In this document: one piece after another, positions 28,323 through 38,901 of the stretch | Layout of the letters: every line of letters starts with the position of its first letter | How positions within the stretch are numbered: position 1 is the first letter of the stretch | Assembly: GCA_963816545.1 (NCBI GenBank) | Contig: CAWFLE010000020.1 | Coordinates: forward strand, 402,552 to 466,551 | DNA: 64,000 bases | Direction: 5' to 3' | From: Albimonas sp963816545 | GTDB lineage: Bacteria; Pseudomonadota; Alphaproteobacteria; Rhodobacterales; Rhodobacteraceae | Translations under genes and position numbers: made by a program | The notes under the pieces: model-generated | Told to the model about the DNA's origin: nothing | Seen by the model: only the letters and a program-made list of their open reading frames with translations | Database searches by the model: none

Positions 28323-29303
28323 TCATGCGGGGGCGCCCTCGGGCAGGGTCTCGGCGTGGTGGCAGGCGGAGAGGGTTGCGCCGACGGGGCGAAGGGGCGG
28401 GTCCTCGGCCACGCAGATCTCGGTCGCGAGCGGGCAGCGCGGGTGGAAGGCGCAGCCCCGGGGGCGGGCCCAGATGGTGGGGGGGGCGCCTTCGATCGGC
28501 GTCAGCTCGGCGGCGGCGTCGAGGGTCGGCAGCGCGGCGAGCAGGCCGTGGGTGTAGGGGTGGCGCGTCTGGTGGAAGATGTCGTCGGCCGTGCCCCGCT
28601 CCACGATCCGGCCGCCGTACATCACCGCGATCTCGTCGGCGGCGCCGGCCACCACGCCGAGGTCGTGGGTGATGAGCACGAGCGCGATGCCCAGATCCTC
28701 GCGCAGCTTCTGGAGGAGGTCGAGGATCTGGGCCTGGACGGTGACGTCGAGGGCCGTGGTCGGCTCGTCCGCGATCAGCAGGTCCGGGCGGTTGGCGATG
28801 GCCATGGCGATCATGGCGCGCTGGCGCATGCCGCCGGAGAATTCGTAGGGGTATTGCGACAGGCGCCGGCGCGGCTGGGGGATGGCGACGGAGGCGAGGA
28901 GGTGCTCGGCCTCGTCCAGCGCGGCGCGGCGGGTGGCTTTCGGGTCGTGGAGGGTGATGGCCTCGGCGATCTGGTCGCCCAGCGTCAGCACCGGGTTGAA
29001 GGCGGTGAGGGGGTCCTGGAAGATCACGCCGATCTCCTTGCCGCGGAGGCGGCGGATCTCGGGTTCCGGCATGCCCACCAGCTCCCGCCCCTTGAAGCGG
29101 GCCGAGCCTTCGACGCGGGCCTTGGGCGGCAGGAGCTGCAGGAGGGCCATCATGGCCACCGACTTGCCGGAGCCGGATTCGCCGACGATGCCCAGCACCT
29201 TGCCAGGGTCGAGCGAGAGATCGACGCCGCGCACCGCCTCGGCCCAGCCGTCGCGGCCGGGGAAGGCGGCGCGCAGGCCGCGGAGTTCGAGGAGCGGGCT
29301 CAA
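28323..29303 (-). CDS. ABC transporter ATP-binding protein, OppD/DppD type, system 2
   Basis: 326 residues. Walker A GIVGESGSGKSVAMMALLQL, Q-loop VIFQDPLTAFNPVL, signature FSGGMRQRAMIAMAIA, Walker B LLIADEPTTALDVTV, switch LVLITHDLGVVAGAA. C-terminal Cys residues are in GCAFHPRCPLATEICVAE. It is 88 bases downstream of the OppC-type permease on the same strand, so it is the next gene of system 2. The gene is complete with no frameshift. Confidence 0.93.
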   Translation of the reverse strand: MSPLLELRGLRAAFPGRDGWAEAVRGVDLSLDPGKVLGIVGESGSGKSVAMMALLQLLPPKARVEGSARFKGRELVGMPEPEIRRLRGKEIGVIFQDPLTAFNPVLTLGDQIAEAITLHDPKATRRAALDEAEHLLASVAIPQPRRRLSQYPYEFSGGMRQRAMIAMAIANRPDLLIADEPTTALDVTVQAQILDLLQKLREDLGIALVLITHDLGVVAGAADEIAVMYGGRIVERGTADDIFHQTRHPYTHGLLAALPTLDAAAELTPIEGAPPTIWARPRGCAFHPRCPLATEICVAEDPPLRPVGATLSACHHAETLPEGAPA

Positions 29304-29391
29304 CGGCGCCTCCGGTGGAGGGGGGCGGGCCGCGCGGCCCCGGTCCGGTCGGGGGCGGCGGCGCGTCGGCCGGGGAAGTACGGGTGCGGGC

Positions 29392-30282
29392 TCAATTGTC
29401 CCTCTTGTCGAAGAGGTCGCGCAGGCCGTCGCCCAGGAAGGAGGCGGCGACGACGACGGTGAGGATGGCCATGCCGGGGCCGAAGGCGATCCACCAGGAG
29501 TAGAACTTGGTGGCCCCCTCCGAGATCATGGAGCCCCATTCGGGCGTGGGGGGCGTCATGCCGAGGCCGATGAAGCTCAGCGATGCGGCGAGCAGCACCA
29601 CCTGCCCGAAATCCGTCGAGGCGTTGACCAGCGTGGGCGTCCAGCACAGCGGCATGACGTGGACGGTGAGGACGCGCAGCGGGCCGGCGCCGCCTGCCAC
29701 GGCGGCCTCCACATGCTCCCGCTCGCGGACCTCGAGGACCTGGGCGCGCATCAGGCGGGCGTAGACGGGCCACCAGACGATGATCATGGCGAGGGCGGCG
29801 TTGACGATGCCGGGGCCCAGCGCGGCGGCGATGGTCATGGCGAGGAGGATGGGGGGGAAGGAGAGGGTGACGTCGGCCGCGCGCATGAAGAGCGCGTCCA
29901 CCCAGCCGCCGAAGAAGCCCGCCAGCGCGCCGGCGGCGGAGCCGATGGCCACCGCGGCGGCGACCACGGCGACGGCCACGGGAATAGACCATTGCGCGCC
30001 GTAGAGGGTGCGCGAGAGGACGTCGCGGCCCAGCATGTCGGTGCCGAGCCAGTGGTCCCAGGAGGGCGGCTGGAGGCGGCGGCCGGCCATGCGCAGGGGG
30101 TCGTCCAGCCCCCACCAGTGGACGGTGGCGGCGGCGACCACCCAGAACAGCAGGATGAGGGCGCCGAGGACGGCGAGGCGGGGGAGCCTCGGGGGCCGGC
30201 GGAGCCGGGCGTGCCAGGGGCGGCGGGCGCGGGCGGGCGCGAGGCCGTGGGCGGCGGAGGTGGGCTCGGGCACGGCGGTCAT
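29392..30282 (-). CDS. ABC transporter permease, OppC/DppC type, system 2
   Basis: 296 residues beginning MTAVPEPTSAAHGLAPARAR. First helix LAVLGALILLFWVVAAATV; then GTDMLGRDVLSRTLYGAQWS; EAA-type loop EHVEAAVAGGAGPLRVLTVH; end SFLGDGLRDLFDKRD. Six helices predicted. The usual OppC signal FLGIG appears as SFIGLGMTPPTPEWGSMI. Partner of the permease at 30524-31540, from which a 241-base GC-rich spacer separates it. Confidence 0.92.
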   Translation of the reverse strand: MTAVPEPTSAAHGLAPARARRPWHARLRRPPRLPRLAVLGALILLFWVVAAATVHWWGLDDPLRMAGRRLQPPSWDHWLGTDMLGRDVLSRTLYGAQWSIPVAVAVVAAAVAIGSAAGALAGFFGGWVDALFMRAADVTLSFPPILLAMTIAAALGPGIVNAALAMIIVWWPVYARLMRAQVLEVREREHVEAAVAGGAGPLRVLTVHVMPLCWTPTLVNASTDFGQVVLLAASLSFIGLGMTPPTPEWGSMISEGATKFYSWWIAFGPGMAILTVVVAASFLGDGLRDLFDKRDN

Positions 30283-30523
30283 GGGCGGGCCCCCGGGCGC
30301 GGGCCGAGGGGCGTGGAGCGGCGGCGGGCTTGCGGTGCGAGATGGGGAGTGGGCGCGGAGGCGGAGCGGAGGGGTGCGAGGCGGCAGGCAGGCGCTGCCG
30401 GATGGCGCGAGGGCGCGGGGGCGCGGGAGGCGGGCGCCGCCGGATGGCGCGAGGGCGGCGCGGCGTGGCGGAGGGGCATGGGGGCCGGGTGGCGCGTCGC
30501 GAGGCGCAGGAGGGCGGCGGGGG
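30283..30523. repeat. GC-rich spacer with short direct repeats
   Basis: No gene. The 19-base sequence GCCGGATGGCGCGAGGGCG occurs twice about 40 bases apart (near 30397 and 30438). The spacer separates two permease genes that are usually adjacent. Confidence 0.5.
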
Positions 30524-31540
<1,017 letters not shown>

Positions 31541-32105
31541 TGCGGTCAGGTCCTCGGGTCGGGAAGGCGGGACGCGGCGGCGCGGGCCGCACGCGGGACG
31601 GGGGGCCGCGATCGGCCTGTTCCGCGGGTGCGGGAGGGGGGCGTGTCGGGGCGGGCCGCAGGGCCGGGCGGCAGGCGAGGGGGCGAAGGATCGGGTCGGG
31701 CGGGACGGCCTGGGGCCGCGGCGGAGGGCGTGCAGGGCGGCGGGCGCACCCACCCCATCCCTCCCCCGCGGGCGGGGGAGGGAGGCGCCTCGGGGCGGGC
31801 CGGGGGGCCGGGCGGCAGGCGGCGGCGCAGGGGGAACGGCGAGGGATCGGGGCGGGCGGGGCGGCCCAGGGCCGCGGCGGAGGCCGTGCGGGTCGGCGGG
31901 CGCCGCTGGCTCGTTCTTCCCCCGCGGGCGGGGGAGGTGGGCGCATCGGGGCCAGCCGAGGGTGCGAGCGGCGGGCGCGGGACTGCGGCCCCGCCGTCGG
32001 GCCCGTCCGCCCGGGCGGGCCGATATCGAAGGACCGCGACGGCCGCCCTGCCCCGCGGGTGCGGAGGCGCCGGGAGGGGCGGGCGGGGCGTCGCGGTCAC
32101 GGGGC
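31541..32105. repeat. GC-rich intergenic repeats with hairpins (565 bp)
   Basis: No gene. Two related blocks (about 31680-31810 and 31855-31960) share GGGGCGGGCGGGGCGGCC-like, GCCGCGGCGGAGG and CCCCCGCGGGCGGGGGAGG segments. The first contains CCCTCCCCCGC/GCGGGGGAGGG, an 11-bp perfect stem with two-base loop at 31759-31782; the second near 31919 has a slightly shorter stem. As RNA these may act as terminators or stabilisers between the binding protein gene and the permeases. Confidence 0.6.
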
Positions 32106-33677
32106 TCACTCGGCCGGCTTGATCTCGGCCAGCGGCAGGTTGCAGCAGGCGGAGTAGCGGACGCCCTCGATGTCCTTGCGGTGGGCGATGACGAGGTTCG
32201 GGGACACCAGCGGGATGATGATGTTGTCGGCCATCATCTCCTTGGCCAGCTCATGCCAGGAGGCGATGTTCTCCTCGCCGGACTGGCCCAGCGCCTGCTT
32301 GTAGAGTTCGGCCTCCTTCGGGTTCTGCACCAGCTCGGGCGTGGAACCGCCGGCGCGCTTGAACCACGAGGTGCCGGGCATCATTGCGAAGTAGCCGGGA
32401 TATTGCGCGGTGCCGAAATAGTCGGGGGCGTAGTAGACGGCCGTCATGCCGAGCTTGCCGCCGTTCAGCTCATCCACCCAGACCGGGAAAGTCAGCGGCT
32501 TGAGCTCCAGCGTCACGTTCACCCGCGCGAGGTCCTGCTGCACCTTCTGCGCGAGGAAGTTCAGGTCCACCCCGTAGACGTTGAGGTTGGGGTAGCCCAT
32601 CACCAGGCTGAAGCCGTCGCCGTGGCCCGCGGCCTCCAGCATCTCCTTCGCCTTGTCCACGTTCTCCTGCCGCGGCTCCAGGCCCTTGGCCCCGGGGAAG
32701 CCGTTGGGGATCGGGGCGGGGTTGGGCTCTCCGGCGCCGCCGACGGTGAATTCGATCGCGCCCTGGTAATCGATGGCGTAGGTCAGCGCCTCGCGCACCT
32801 CCGGCGTCAGCACGTCGTTCCCTCCGGGGACGAAGGCCACGTAGACGAAGTTGAAGGAGGGGATCTGCTCGGTCACCACCTCGTCCGACCCGATGTTGGA
32901 GGCCGTGTCAGGGTCGATCTGCATGGCGATGTCGGCGGCGCCGGACTCGAGCGCCTGGGCCTGGGAGACGGCGTCCTGGATCTCGTCGATCACGACGGTG
33001 GAGAAGGCGGGCTTCTCCTTCCAGTAGTTCGGGTTCGCCTCCAGCCGGATCTCGTCGTTGGGGGCGTAGTTGGCGAGCATGTAGGGGCCCGAGCCCGCCG
33101 AGTTCTCCATGAACCAGCTCTCCGCCTGATCGGCGGCGGCGGCGTCCTCGCCGGCGGCGGCGCCATGCTCGGAGGCCACGTCGGAGTTCATGATGGCGAT
33201 GTAGGCGGCCGAGAGCTTGTTGATGAACTCGGAGTTCGGGCCGTCCAGCGTCACCTTCACGGTGTGGGCGTCCACCGCCTCGGCGGAGGTCATGCCCTCC
33301 ATCAGGAAGGACGGCGAGGCCTTGAGGTTCAGCACCCGCTGGAGGGACCAGACCACGTCCTTCGCCTCGACGGGCGAGCCGTCGGAGAAGACGGCGTCGG
33401 GGGCGAGGTGGAAGGTGAACCCGGTCATCTCCTCGTTGCTCTCCCACTTCGTGGCGAGGCTGGGGACGATGCTCTCGTTGTCGGGGGCCAGCGTGACGAG
33501 GGTGTCGTAGGTGGCGCTGACGTAGATCTGGCAGGTGTCGCAGAACGCGCGCGAGGGATCGAGCGAGTTGATGTCCATGGCCCGCGCCACGACGAGCGTG
33601 TCGTCCTGCGCGTGGGCCGCAAGGGGGGCGAGGACGGCGACGAGCGCGGCCTTCGCGATGCTGGCATGTCTTGTCAT
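32106..33677 (-). CDS. ABC transporter substrate-binding protein, family 5, system 2
   Basis: 523 residues with a signal peptide (SIAKAALVAVLAPLAAHAQD, cleavage after AHA likely). Family-5 features are DPSRAFCDTCQIYVSATYDT, GFTFHLAPDAVFSDGSPVEA and GSGPYMLANYAPND. It differs clearly from the system-1 protein, including a Cys pair near residues 46-49 (AFCDTCQ), so the two systems probably take up different or differently conjugated compounds. First gene of system 2 and 25 bases downstream of the second aminotransferase gene, thus probably in the same operon. Confidence 0.92.
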   Translation of the reverse strand: MTRHASIAKAALVAVLAPLAAHAQDDTLVVARAMDINSLDPSRAFCDTCQIYVSATYDTLVTLAPDNESIVPSLATKWESNEEMTGFTFHLAPDAVFSDGSPVEAKDVVWSLQRVLNLKASPSFLMEGMTSAEAVDAHTVKVTLDGPNSEFINKLSAAYIAIMNSDVASEHGAAAGEDAAAADQAESWFMENSAGSGPYMLANYAPNDEIRLEANPNYWKEKPAFSTVVIDEIQDAVSQAQALESGAADIAMQIDPDTASNIGSDEVVTEQIPSFNFVYVAFVPGGNDVLTPEVREALTYAIDYQGAIEFTVGGAGEPNPAPIPNGFPGAKGLEPRQENVDKAKEMLEAAGHGDGFSLVMGYPNLNVYGVDLNFLAQKVQQDLARVNVTLELKPLTFPVWVDELNGGKLGMTAVYYAPDYFGTAQYPGYFAMMPGTSWFKRAGGSTPELVQNPKEAELYKQALGQSGEENIASWHELAKEMMADNIIIPLVSPNLVIAHRKDIEGVRYSACCNLPLAEIKPAE

Positions 33678-33702
33678 GGGCCTCTCCTGTCGGGGCGCCG
33701 CC

Positions 33703-34977
33703 TCAGCCGGCCCGCAGCGCCTGGAGCGCGGCGAGCTGAGCGGGCGGTTCTATGGACGCGCGGTTCTTCTTGAGATCCTCGAAGGCCGCGCCCGTGGCCT
33801 CCAGGGTCCTGGTCACGTCCGCCTCGGTCATCGCGGCGTTGGCGAACATGTTGTGGTAGGGGCTCATGTAGGCCCCGCGGCGCAGCGCCTGCGCGCACCA
33901 GTGGTAGCCGAGGCGGAAGTCGGGGTCGTTCTCGAACAGGATCATCGGCAGGGCCGAGGGGCCGGACTGGCGGAGCTGGAAGCCGAAGGAGGCCGCCTGT
34001 TCGCCGAGCTGGCGGCGCAGGCTGTCGCCGATGGCGGTGAGGCGCTCGAGGTAGTCGGTGTCGCGGATGATGCGCAGGGTGGCGAGGGCGGCGGCCATGG
34101 GCACGGCCGAGAACCAGAAGGAGCCGGTGACGAAGATTCGGGAGGCGGCCTCGCGCGCGCGGTCGTTGCCCAGAAGCGCCGAGATGGGCTGGCCGTTGCC
34201 GATCACCTTCCCCCAGGCCGAAAGGTCGGGCTTCACGCCGACCACGGACCACGAGCAGTCGCGCGCGAGGCGGAAGCCGGAGCGCACGTCGTCCACCACC
34301 AGCAGCGCGTCGCGGTCGTCGCACAGCGCGCGCACCCCTCGGGCGTACTCGGCGTCGAGCGGCGTCTGGTCGGCGAAGGTCTCCATCCGATAGGGGGTGG
34401 CGAAGACCGCGGCGAGGTCGTCGCCCGCGAGGTTCGCCGCCGCGGTCAGGCTGTCGAGGTCGTTGTAGTCGAAATAGATGATGTGGGCGCGGTCCTCGGG
34501 CACGATGCCGGCCAGCAGCGGCGTGTTCCAGGGCGCGGCCCCGTGATAGGCGTTCTTCGCGATCAGCACCTTGCGGCGGTTGCGGTAGGCCCGCGCGGTC
34601 ACCAGCGCCATGGAGGTCGCGTCCGCGCCGTTCTTGCAGAACATCGCCCAGTCGGCGTGGGAGACCATGGCGGTGAAGGCCTCGGCCAGCTCCACCATCG
34701 CGGGGCCGGGGCCGGTCATGGTGTCGCCCCGCGCCTGCTGGTCGGCGACGGCCTGCATCACCTCCGGGCGCCCGTAGCCCAGCAGGTTGGGCCCGTAGCC
34801 GCACATCCAGTCGATGTATTCGTTGCCGTCCACGTCCCAGAGGCGGGCGCCCTCGGCGCGCTGGAAGAACTGGGGATAGCCTTCGGGCGCGAGGCGCGTG
34901 CTCTCGTGCCCGTACATGCCGCCGGGAATGACGCGGGCGGCGCGCTCCCGCAGCTCACGGTCCCGGCTGTTGGTCAT
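33703..34977 (-). CDS. Class-III aminotransferase, glutamate-1-semialdehyde aminomutase-like (copy 2)
   Basis: 424 residues starting MTNSRDRELRERAARVIPGG, followed by MYGHESTRLAPEGYPQFF. PLP-fold features: MFCKNGADATSMALVTARAY, VVDDVRSGFRLARD and the PLP lysine in SAWGKVIGNGQPISALLGND. It is similar throughout to copy 1 at 15509-16753 (shared VIPGGM, APEGYPQFF-type and GSFW motifs), so the two probably act on related amines. A CGATATATCA site lies 145 bases upstream, linking this second transporter operon to the same regulator. Confidence 0.88.
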   Translation of the reverse strand: MTNSRDRELRERAARVIPGGMYGHESTRLAPEGYPQFFQRAEGARLWDVDGNEYIDWMCGYGPNLLGYGRPEVMQAVADQQARGDTMTGPGPAMVELAEAFTAMVSHADWAMFCKNGADATSMALVTARAYRNRRKVLIAKNAYHGAAPWNTPLLAGIVPEDRAHIIYFDYNDLDSLTAAANLAGDDLAAVFATPYRMETFADQTPLDAEYARGVRALCDDRDALLVVDDVRSGFRLARDCSWSVVGVKPDLSAWGKVIGNGQPISALLGNDRAREAASRIFVTGSFWFSAVPMAAALATLRIIRDTDYLERLTAIGDSLRRQLGEQAASFGFQLRQSGPSALPMILFENDPDFRLGYHWCAQALRRGAYMSPYHNMFANAAMTEADVTRTLEATGAAFEDLKKNRASIEPPAQLAALQALRAG

Positions 34978-35121
34978 GGACGGCTCCCCCGTTCCGCATG
35001 TCGGTCCGATGACGCTAACCAGCATAAATTCGGCCGGCAAGCGGCGATGATGATGAGTTGGTCATCATGCTGCACCTGCACAAAAAGCGGGCGGGCGCAG
35101 CGGGAAATCCCTGCGATCCGG

Positions 35122-35131
35122 CGATATATCA
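35122..35131. promoter_or_regulatory. CGATATATCA operator candidate, site 4 (second operon)
   Basis: One mismatch to TGATATATCA, and the exact reverse complement of the site at 19281. It lies in the 244-base spacer upstream of the second aminotransferase gene and downstream of the TetR gene. No strong TTGACA is visible beside it. Confidence 0.5.
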
Positions 35132-35221
35132 GCAGAGTAAGGAAGCCATGCGATCTTTCGGCCGGTCCGCGCGCGCCGCCATGCAACCGCAGGTGGGTGC
35201 GGTTGGTGATAATGAATTCGA

Positions 35222-35890
35222 CTAAGGGGCCGAGTCGGGGTGGCGGCGGGGCAACTCCTCGGGCAGCCAGCAGCGCAGATAGGCGCAGGAGGCGCGGATG
35301 CTCTCGCGCAGGTAGTCCTCGGTGATGCGCCCGGTTTCGGACCAGGAGATCGCCCAGATCCCGTCCATCAGCCCGATGGAGATGGCGAGCCAGCGTTCGA
35401 GGTCCTTGAGGTGGGCGCAGTCGAAATGCCGCCGGAAGGCCTCGGCCGAGGTGGCCGCCAGCGCCGCGTTGCCGCCGAGGTCGAGGTTGCGCACCTCGGC
35501 CGAGACGCCGGCCCCCATGAACAGGCGCAGCGAGGCGGGGTGCGCGTTGAGATAGGCCGCGCCGTTGCGCTGGCGGGCGGCGATCAGGGCCTGCCAGCTC
35601 TCGGGTTCCTGCTCCAAGGAGCGGCGGGCGAGGTCGGCGAGCCGGCGGTGGTAGCGCCCCGCCAGGGCCACCAGCACCGCCGTGCGGTTGCCGAAGAAGT
35701 GGTAGACGGAGGGCAGCGGCACCCCGGCATGGGCGGCGATGGCGGCGAGGCTGACCTCCTCGTCGGGCCGGGTTTCCAGCAGGTGCTCGGCGGCGTCGAG
35801 CAGCGCCTCGAACCGCTGCACGCCCCGGGCGCGCTGGGGGCGGCGCAGGGGCGCGCGGCGTTCGAACTCGGAGGGGTCGCTGGCGGTCAT
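35222..35890 (-). CDS. TetR-family transcriptional regulator
   Basis: 222 residues. The helix-turn-helix region is at about residues 25-70: ALLDAAEHLLETRPDEEVSL, AAIAAHAGVPLPSVYHFFGN, RTAVLVALAGRYHRRLADLA. The C-terminal ligand domain is not specific. It points the same way as the second aminotransferase/transporter operon and lies just upstream, so it could regulate that operon or itself. The start at 35890 is where family similarity begins; the upstream frame is Pro/Arg-rich. Confidence 0.88.
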   Translation of the reverse strand: MTASDPSEFERRAPLRRPQRARGVQRFEALLDAAEHLLETRPDEEVSLAAIAAHAGVPLPSVYHFFGNRTAVLVALAGRYHRRLADLARRSLEQEPESWQALIAARQRNGAAYLNAHPASLRLFMGAGVSAEVRNLDLGGNAALAATSAEAFRRHFDCAHLKDLERWLAISIGLMDGIWAISWSETGRITEDYLRESIRASCAYLRCWLPEELPRRHPDSAP

Positions 35891-36223
35891 TCCGGCAGCA
35901 TGGGGCGGGGCGCGGGCGCGGGGCAAGGGGCGGCGGCCGGACCCGCGGCGAGGCTTCGGGCGGCGGCCGGGGCCGGTCGGCGGTCGCCAGAGGCCCGACG
36001 CCTGCCATGCGCCGCGGGCGGGAGCGCGCCAAGGGCGCGACAGCCGACGCGGCGCCTGCGGGGCGGTCGGGAGAGCGTGCGGTGCGCCGAGCCCTCCGGC
36101 GCCTGGCCGGCCGGCGGACGGGACCGACCGGCGGCTCGCCCTGCCTCGCGGTTCGGTCCGCCGGGTCTGCCGACGCCCGGAAGACGCCGCCTCGCTCCCT
36201 CGCGGAGAGGCGGCGCGGACAAG
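35891..36223. other. GC-rich spacer upstream of TetR with dispersed-repeat sequence
   Basis: No gene. Contains GCGCCGCGGGCGGGAGCG and CAGCCGACGCGGCGCC near 36006-36056, similar to the stretch at 12770-12815. A possible stem CGCCGCCTC/GAGGCGGCG lies at 36185-36215, just outside the left end of the IS5-family element. Confidence 0.4.
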
Positions 36224-37504
36224 CTGGACACCCGCAAGAACCCGATGATCTGAGTGATCTTGGCCGAGCGGGCCGGTTAGTCGACGTGGCCTCGCCCCGG
36301 ACCGGCGTGAGGTGGTCCGCTTCGGCGCCTCTGGGGCGCTTTCGGGCGAACTCATCCCATGGCGCGCCCGCGCTCATGGAAGACCAGGCGGTCGAAATTG
36401 TAGGCGAGGTTGGCGAGCGTCAGCTTCGCCTCCGCGCGTGCCAGGCCGATGGTGCGGACGAACAGCCCGAAGCGGTTCTTCTGGTGAGCGAAGACGTTCT
36501 CGACGGCGGCGCGGATCGCCGACTTCCTGGCATTGACCTGCGCCGTGCGGCTGGGCATCGGTTCGCCTGCCGGCTTGCGACGGTGGATGCGACTGACGAG
36601 CATGCGCTCCGCCAGCCATTTCTCGTTGCGCTGCGAGCGATAGGCGCTGTCGGCCCAGACCTCCGAGCCGGTGTTCTCCGCGCTGACCAGCCGCCGGAGC
36701 TGCCGGCCGTCGGCCGCCGACGCCGAGGTGACCGTGCTCTCTCGGATGAAGCCGAAGCGCCGGTCGATGCTGATGTGGGATTTGCAGCCGAACGCCGGGA
36801 CCGCGATCATCGGCAGCGGCGTCCCGTCCGGGCGATGCCGCACTTGTCGCCCACCTTCAGCGTCCAGCGGGCGTTCGTGTCCTTCTGCGCCGCCTTGTTC
36901 GGCTCGTCCGGCCGGATCTCCTTCGCCGGCTTGCCCGCCTTGATCGCCGCCTTCTCGGCCTCGGTATTGCGCTGCTTCGGAGCCGGCACGAGGCTGGCGT
37001 CGACGAGCTGGCCGGCCATCGGGACGCACCCCTTCTTCTTCGGCTGCCGGTCGAAGGCCTTCATCGCCGCTTCAGCGTCCCGGTCTCGGTCAGGCGGTTC
37101 CGGAAGTGACGGATGGTGTTCTCGTCCGGCGTCGGCGCGCCGAGATCGAAGCCCGGGAACCGCATCCATGACAGCCGGCCCCGGACCATGAACTCCATGC
37201 GCGCATCGCTGAGGTTGCGCTGCGCCTGAAGGATCAGCGCCTTGAACGTCGAGACCGGGTCGAACGGCGGGCGGCCCCCCTTCGAGCCGTCGCTGTAGCC
37301 CAGCCCCTCGACCAGCCAGGGCCGGAAGTGTTCGAAGTCCACCGTAGCCTCGAGGACCTCCAGCGGATCGCCGTGCCTGCTCAGCCGCTCCAGGCGCTCC
37401 GTGAGCCCGAACAATCCCGACTGCTGCATCATCGCTCCTCCCGATCCGATCGGGCGAGTGAACCAGATCGCTGCTGAGCGTGGTAGGTTTTTGCGGGTGT
37501 CCAG
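36224..37504 (-). mobile_element. IS5-family insertion sequence with near-perfect terminal repeats
   Basis: Left end CTGGACACCCGCAAGAACC (36224-36242) matches the inverse of the right end, CTGGACACCCGCAAAAACC (37486-37504), at 18 of 19 positions. The element is 1281 bp. No target duplication is evident in the flanks (caag on the left, atac on the right). It lies between the TetR gene and the HlyD/RND efflux operon. Confidence 0.85.
36352..37432 (-). pseudogene. IS5-family transposase with two lesions
   Basis: Read from MMQQSGLFGLTERLERLSRH through GRPPFDPVSTFKALILQAQR, APTPDENTIRHFRNRLTETG in the first frame; MKAFDRQPKKKGCVPMAGQL, VDASLVPAPKQRNTEAEKAA in the second; and PLPMIAVPAFGCKSHISIDR, ADSAYRSQRNEKWLAERMLV, NVFAHQKNRFGLFVRTIGLA in the third. 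Both breaks (near 37066 and 36838) need one base added, unlike the extra-base breaks in the chromosomal genes. The first may reflect a natural two-frame layout seen in some IS5 relatives, but the second looks like decay. Confidence 0.8.
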
Positions 37505-37631
37505 ATACCCCTCGGCTCCCCGACAGGCCCGCCTCGCCTTCCCTGCGGCCGCCTCTTGCAGCCCGAGGGAACGGCGCCGCGCCATGGTCGTTCCTTCCAC
37601 TTCACGTCCCCGCCCCGGAGAGCCGCGCCCC

Positions 37632-38901
37632 ATGAGCAAATCCACCTGGATCGCCCTCGGCATCGTCGTCCTCGCGGGCGGCTGGCTCGCGAGCGGCGAG
37701 CTGGGCGGGCCGGAGGCGCCGGAGGCCGCCGAGCCCCGCCGCCCCGACCCCGTGCTGGTGCAGGCCATGGCCTCACGCGCCCGGCCGGTGGAGCGGTTCG
37801 TGGTGGTGCAAGGCGACGCCGACAGCTTCCGCAACGTGCAGGTCCGCAGCCGGGCGGAGGGCTACGTGGAACGGCTGGCCGCCGCGCAGGGGGACCGGGT
37901 GGCGCGGGGGGACCTGCTGATGGTCCTCGACCCCGGGGAGCTGCGCAGCCGGCGCCAGGAGGCGGAGGCGCGGCTCAACCAGGCGCGGGAGGACTTCGAC
38001 GCCGGCCGCCAGCTGGTGAACCGCGGCGTGCTGTCCAGCCAGGCGCTTCGCGAGCGGCGCACCGCCTTCGAAGCGGCGCGCGCCGAGCTGGACCGCATCG
38101 GGCGCCTGATCGCCGACACCCGGATCGAGGCGCCCTTCGGCGGCGTGGTGGAGAACATGGCCGCCGAGTTGGGCGAGGTGGTGCGCGTGGGCGAGGCGGC
38201 GGCGACCCTCGTGGATCTCTCGCCCCTGCGGGTGAACGTCCGCGTCTCCCAGCAGGACGTCGCGCAGGTGGAGGAGGGCGGCCCCGCCGGCGTCGCCTTC
38301 GCCACGGGGGCGGAGGCGTGGGGCCGCGTGTGCTTCATCTCCCGCGTGGCGGATGCGGCGACGCGGACCTTCCTGGTGGAGGTGCGCGTGCCGAACCCGG
38401 AGGGGGACGTGCCCTCGGGCGTAAGCGCCGAGGTGCAGGATCCCGGTGGGCGCGGTGGAGGCGCATCTGGTCTCGCCCGCCATCCTCGCCCTGGGGGATG
38501 ACGGGCGGCTCGGGGTCAAGACGGTGGAGGCGGAGAACACGGTCGCCTTCCATCCGGTGGAGGTGGTTCAGGCCGAGGCGCAGGGCGTCTGGGTCCGCGG
38601 CCTGCCCGACGAGGCGCGGATCGTGACGCTCGGCCAGGGCTTCGTTCGCCAGGGCGAGACGGTCCGGGTGGCGGAGGCGGAGGCGGACGCCCTGCCCGAG
38701 GGCCCCCGGGACGCGACGGCGGAGACGCCCGCCGACGCGCCCGCCCCCTCGATCTGCGATCTGGATCCGCAGGAGGACATGGCCTTGCGCTCCCCGGAGC
38801 CGGAGGGCGGAGCCGCCGCCGACGAAGGCGCGGCGGTCAACCCCGGGGCCGAGGGAACCGACGCGCCCCGCACCGCCCCCCGGCCGGAGCCCCGGCCGTG
38901 A
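37632..38901 (+). CDS. HlyD-type periplasmic adaptor of an RND efflux pump (one apparent +1 frameshift)
   Basis: Starts MSKSTWIALGIVVLAGGWLA, an N-terminal anchor. RSRAEGYVERLAAAQGDRVA and DRIGRLIADTRIEAPFGGVV are the lipoyl half-motifs around a coiled-coil hairpin (about residues 95-160). The frame breaks at 38438-38439 (extra G); restored, it goes from VSAEVQ to IPVGAVEAHLVSPAILALGD and ends in a long acidic tail with the stop at 38901. About 422 residues. It overlaps the RND gene by four bases (GTGA), so pump and adaptor are made together. No outer-membrane TolC gene is next to them. Confidence 0.88.

Noticed and set aside
36224..37504. Direct target duplication around the IS5-family element
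   Set aside because: Flanking bases (caag and atac) do not match in any simple register.
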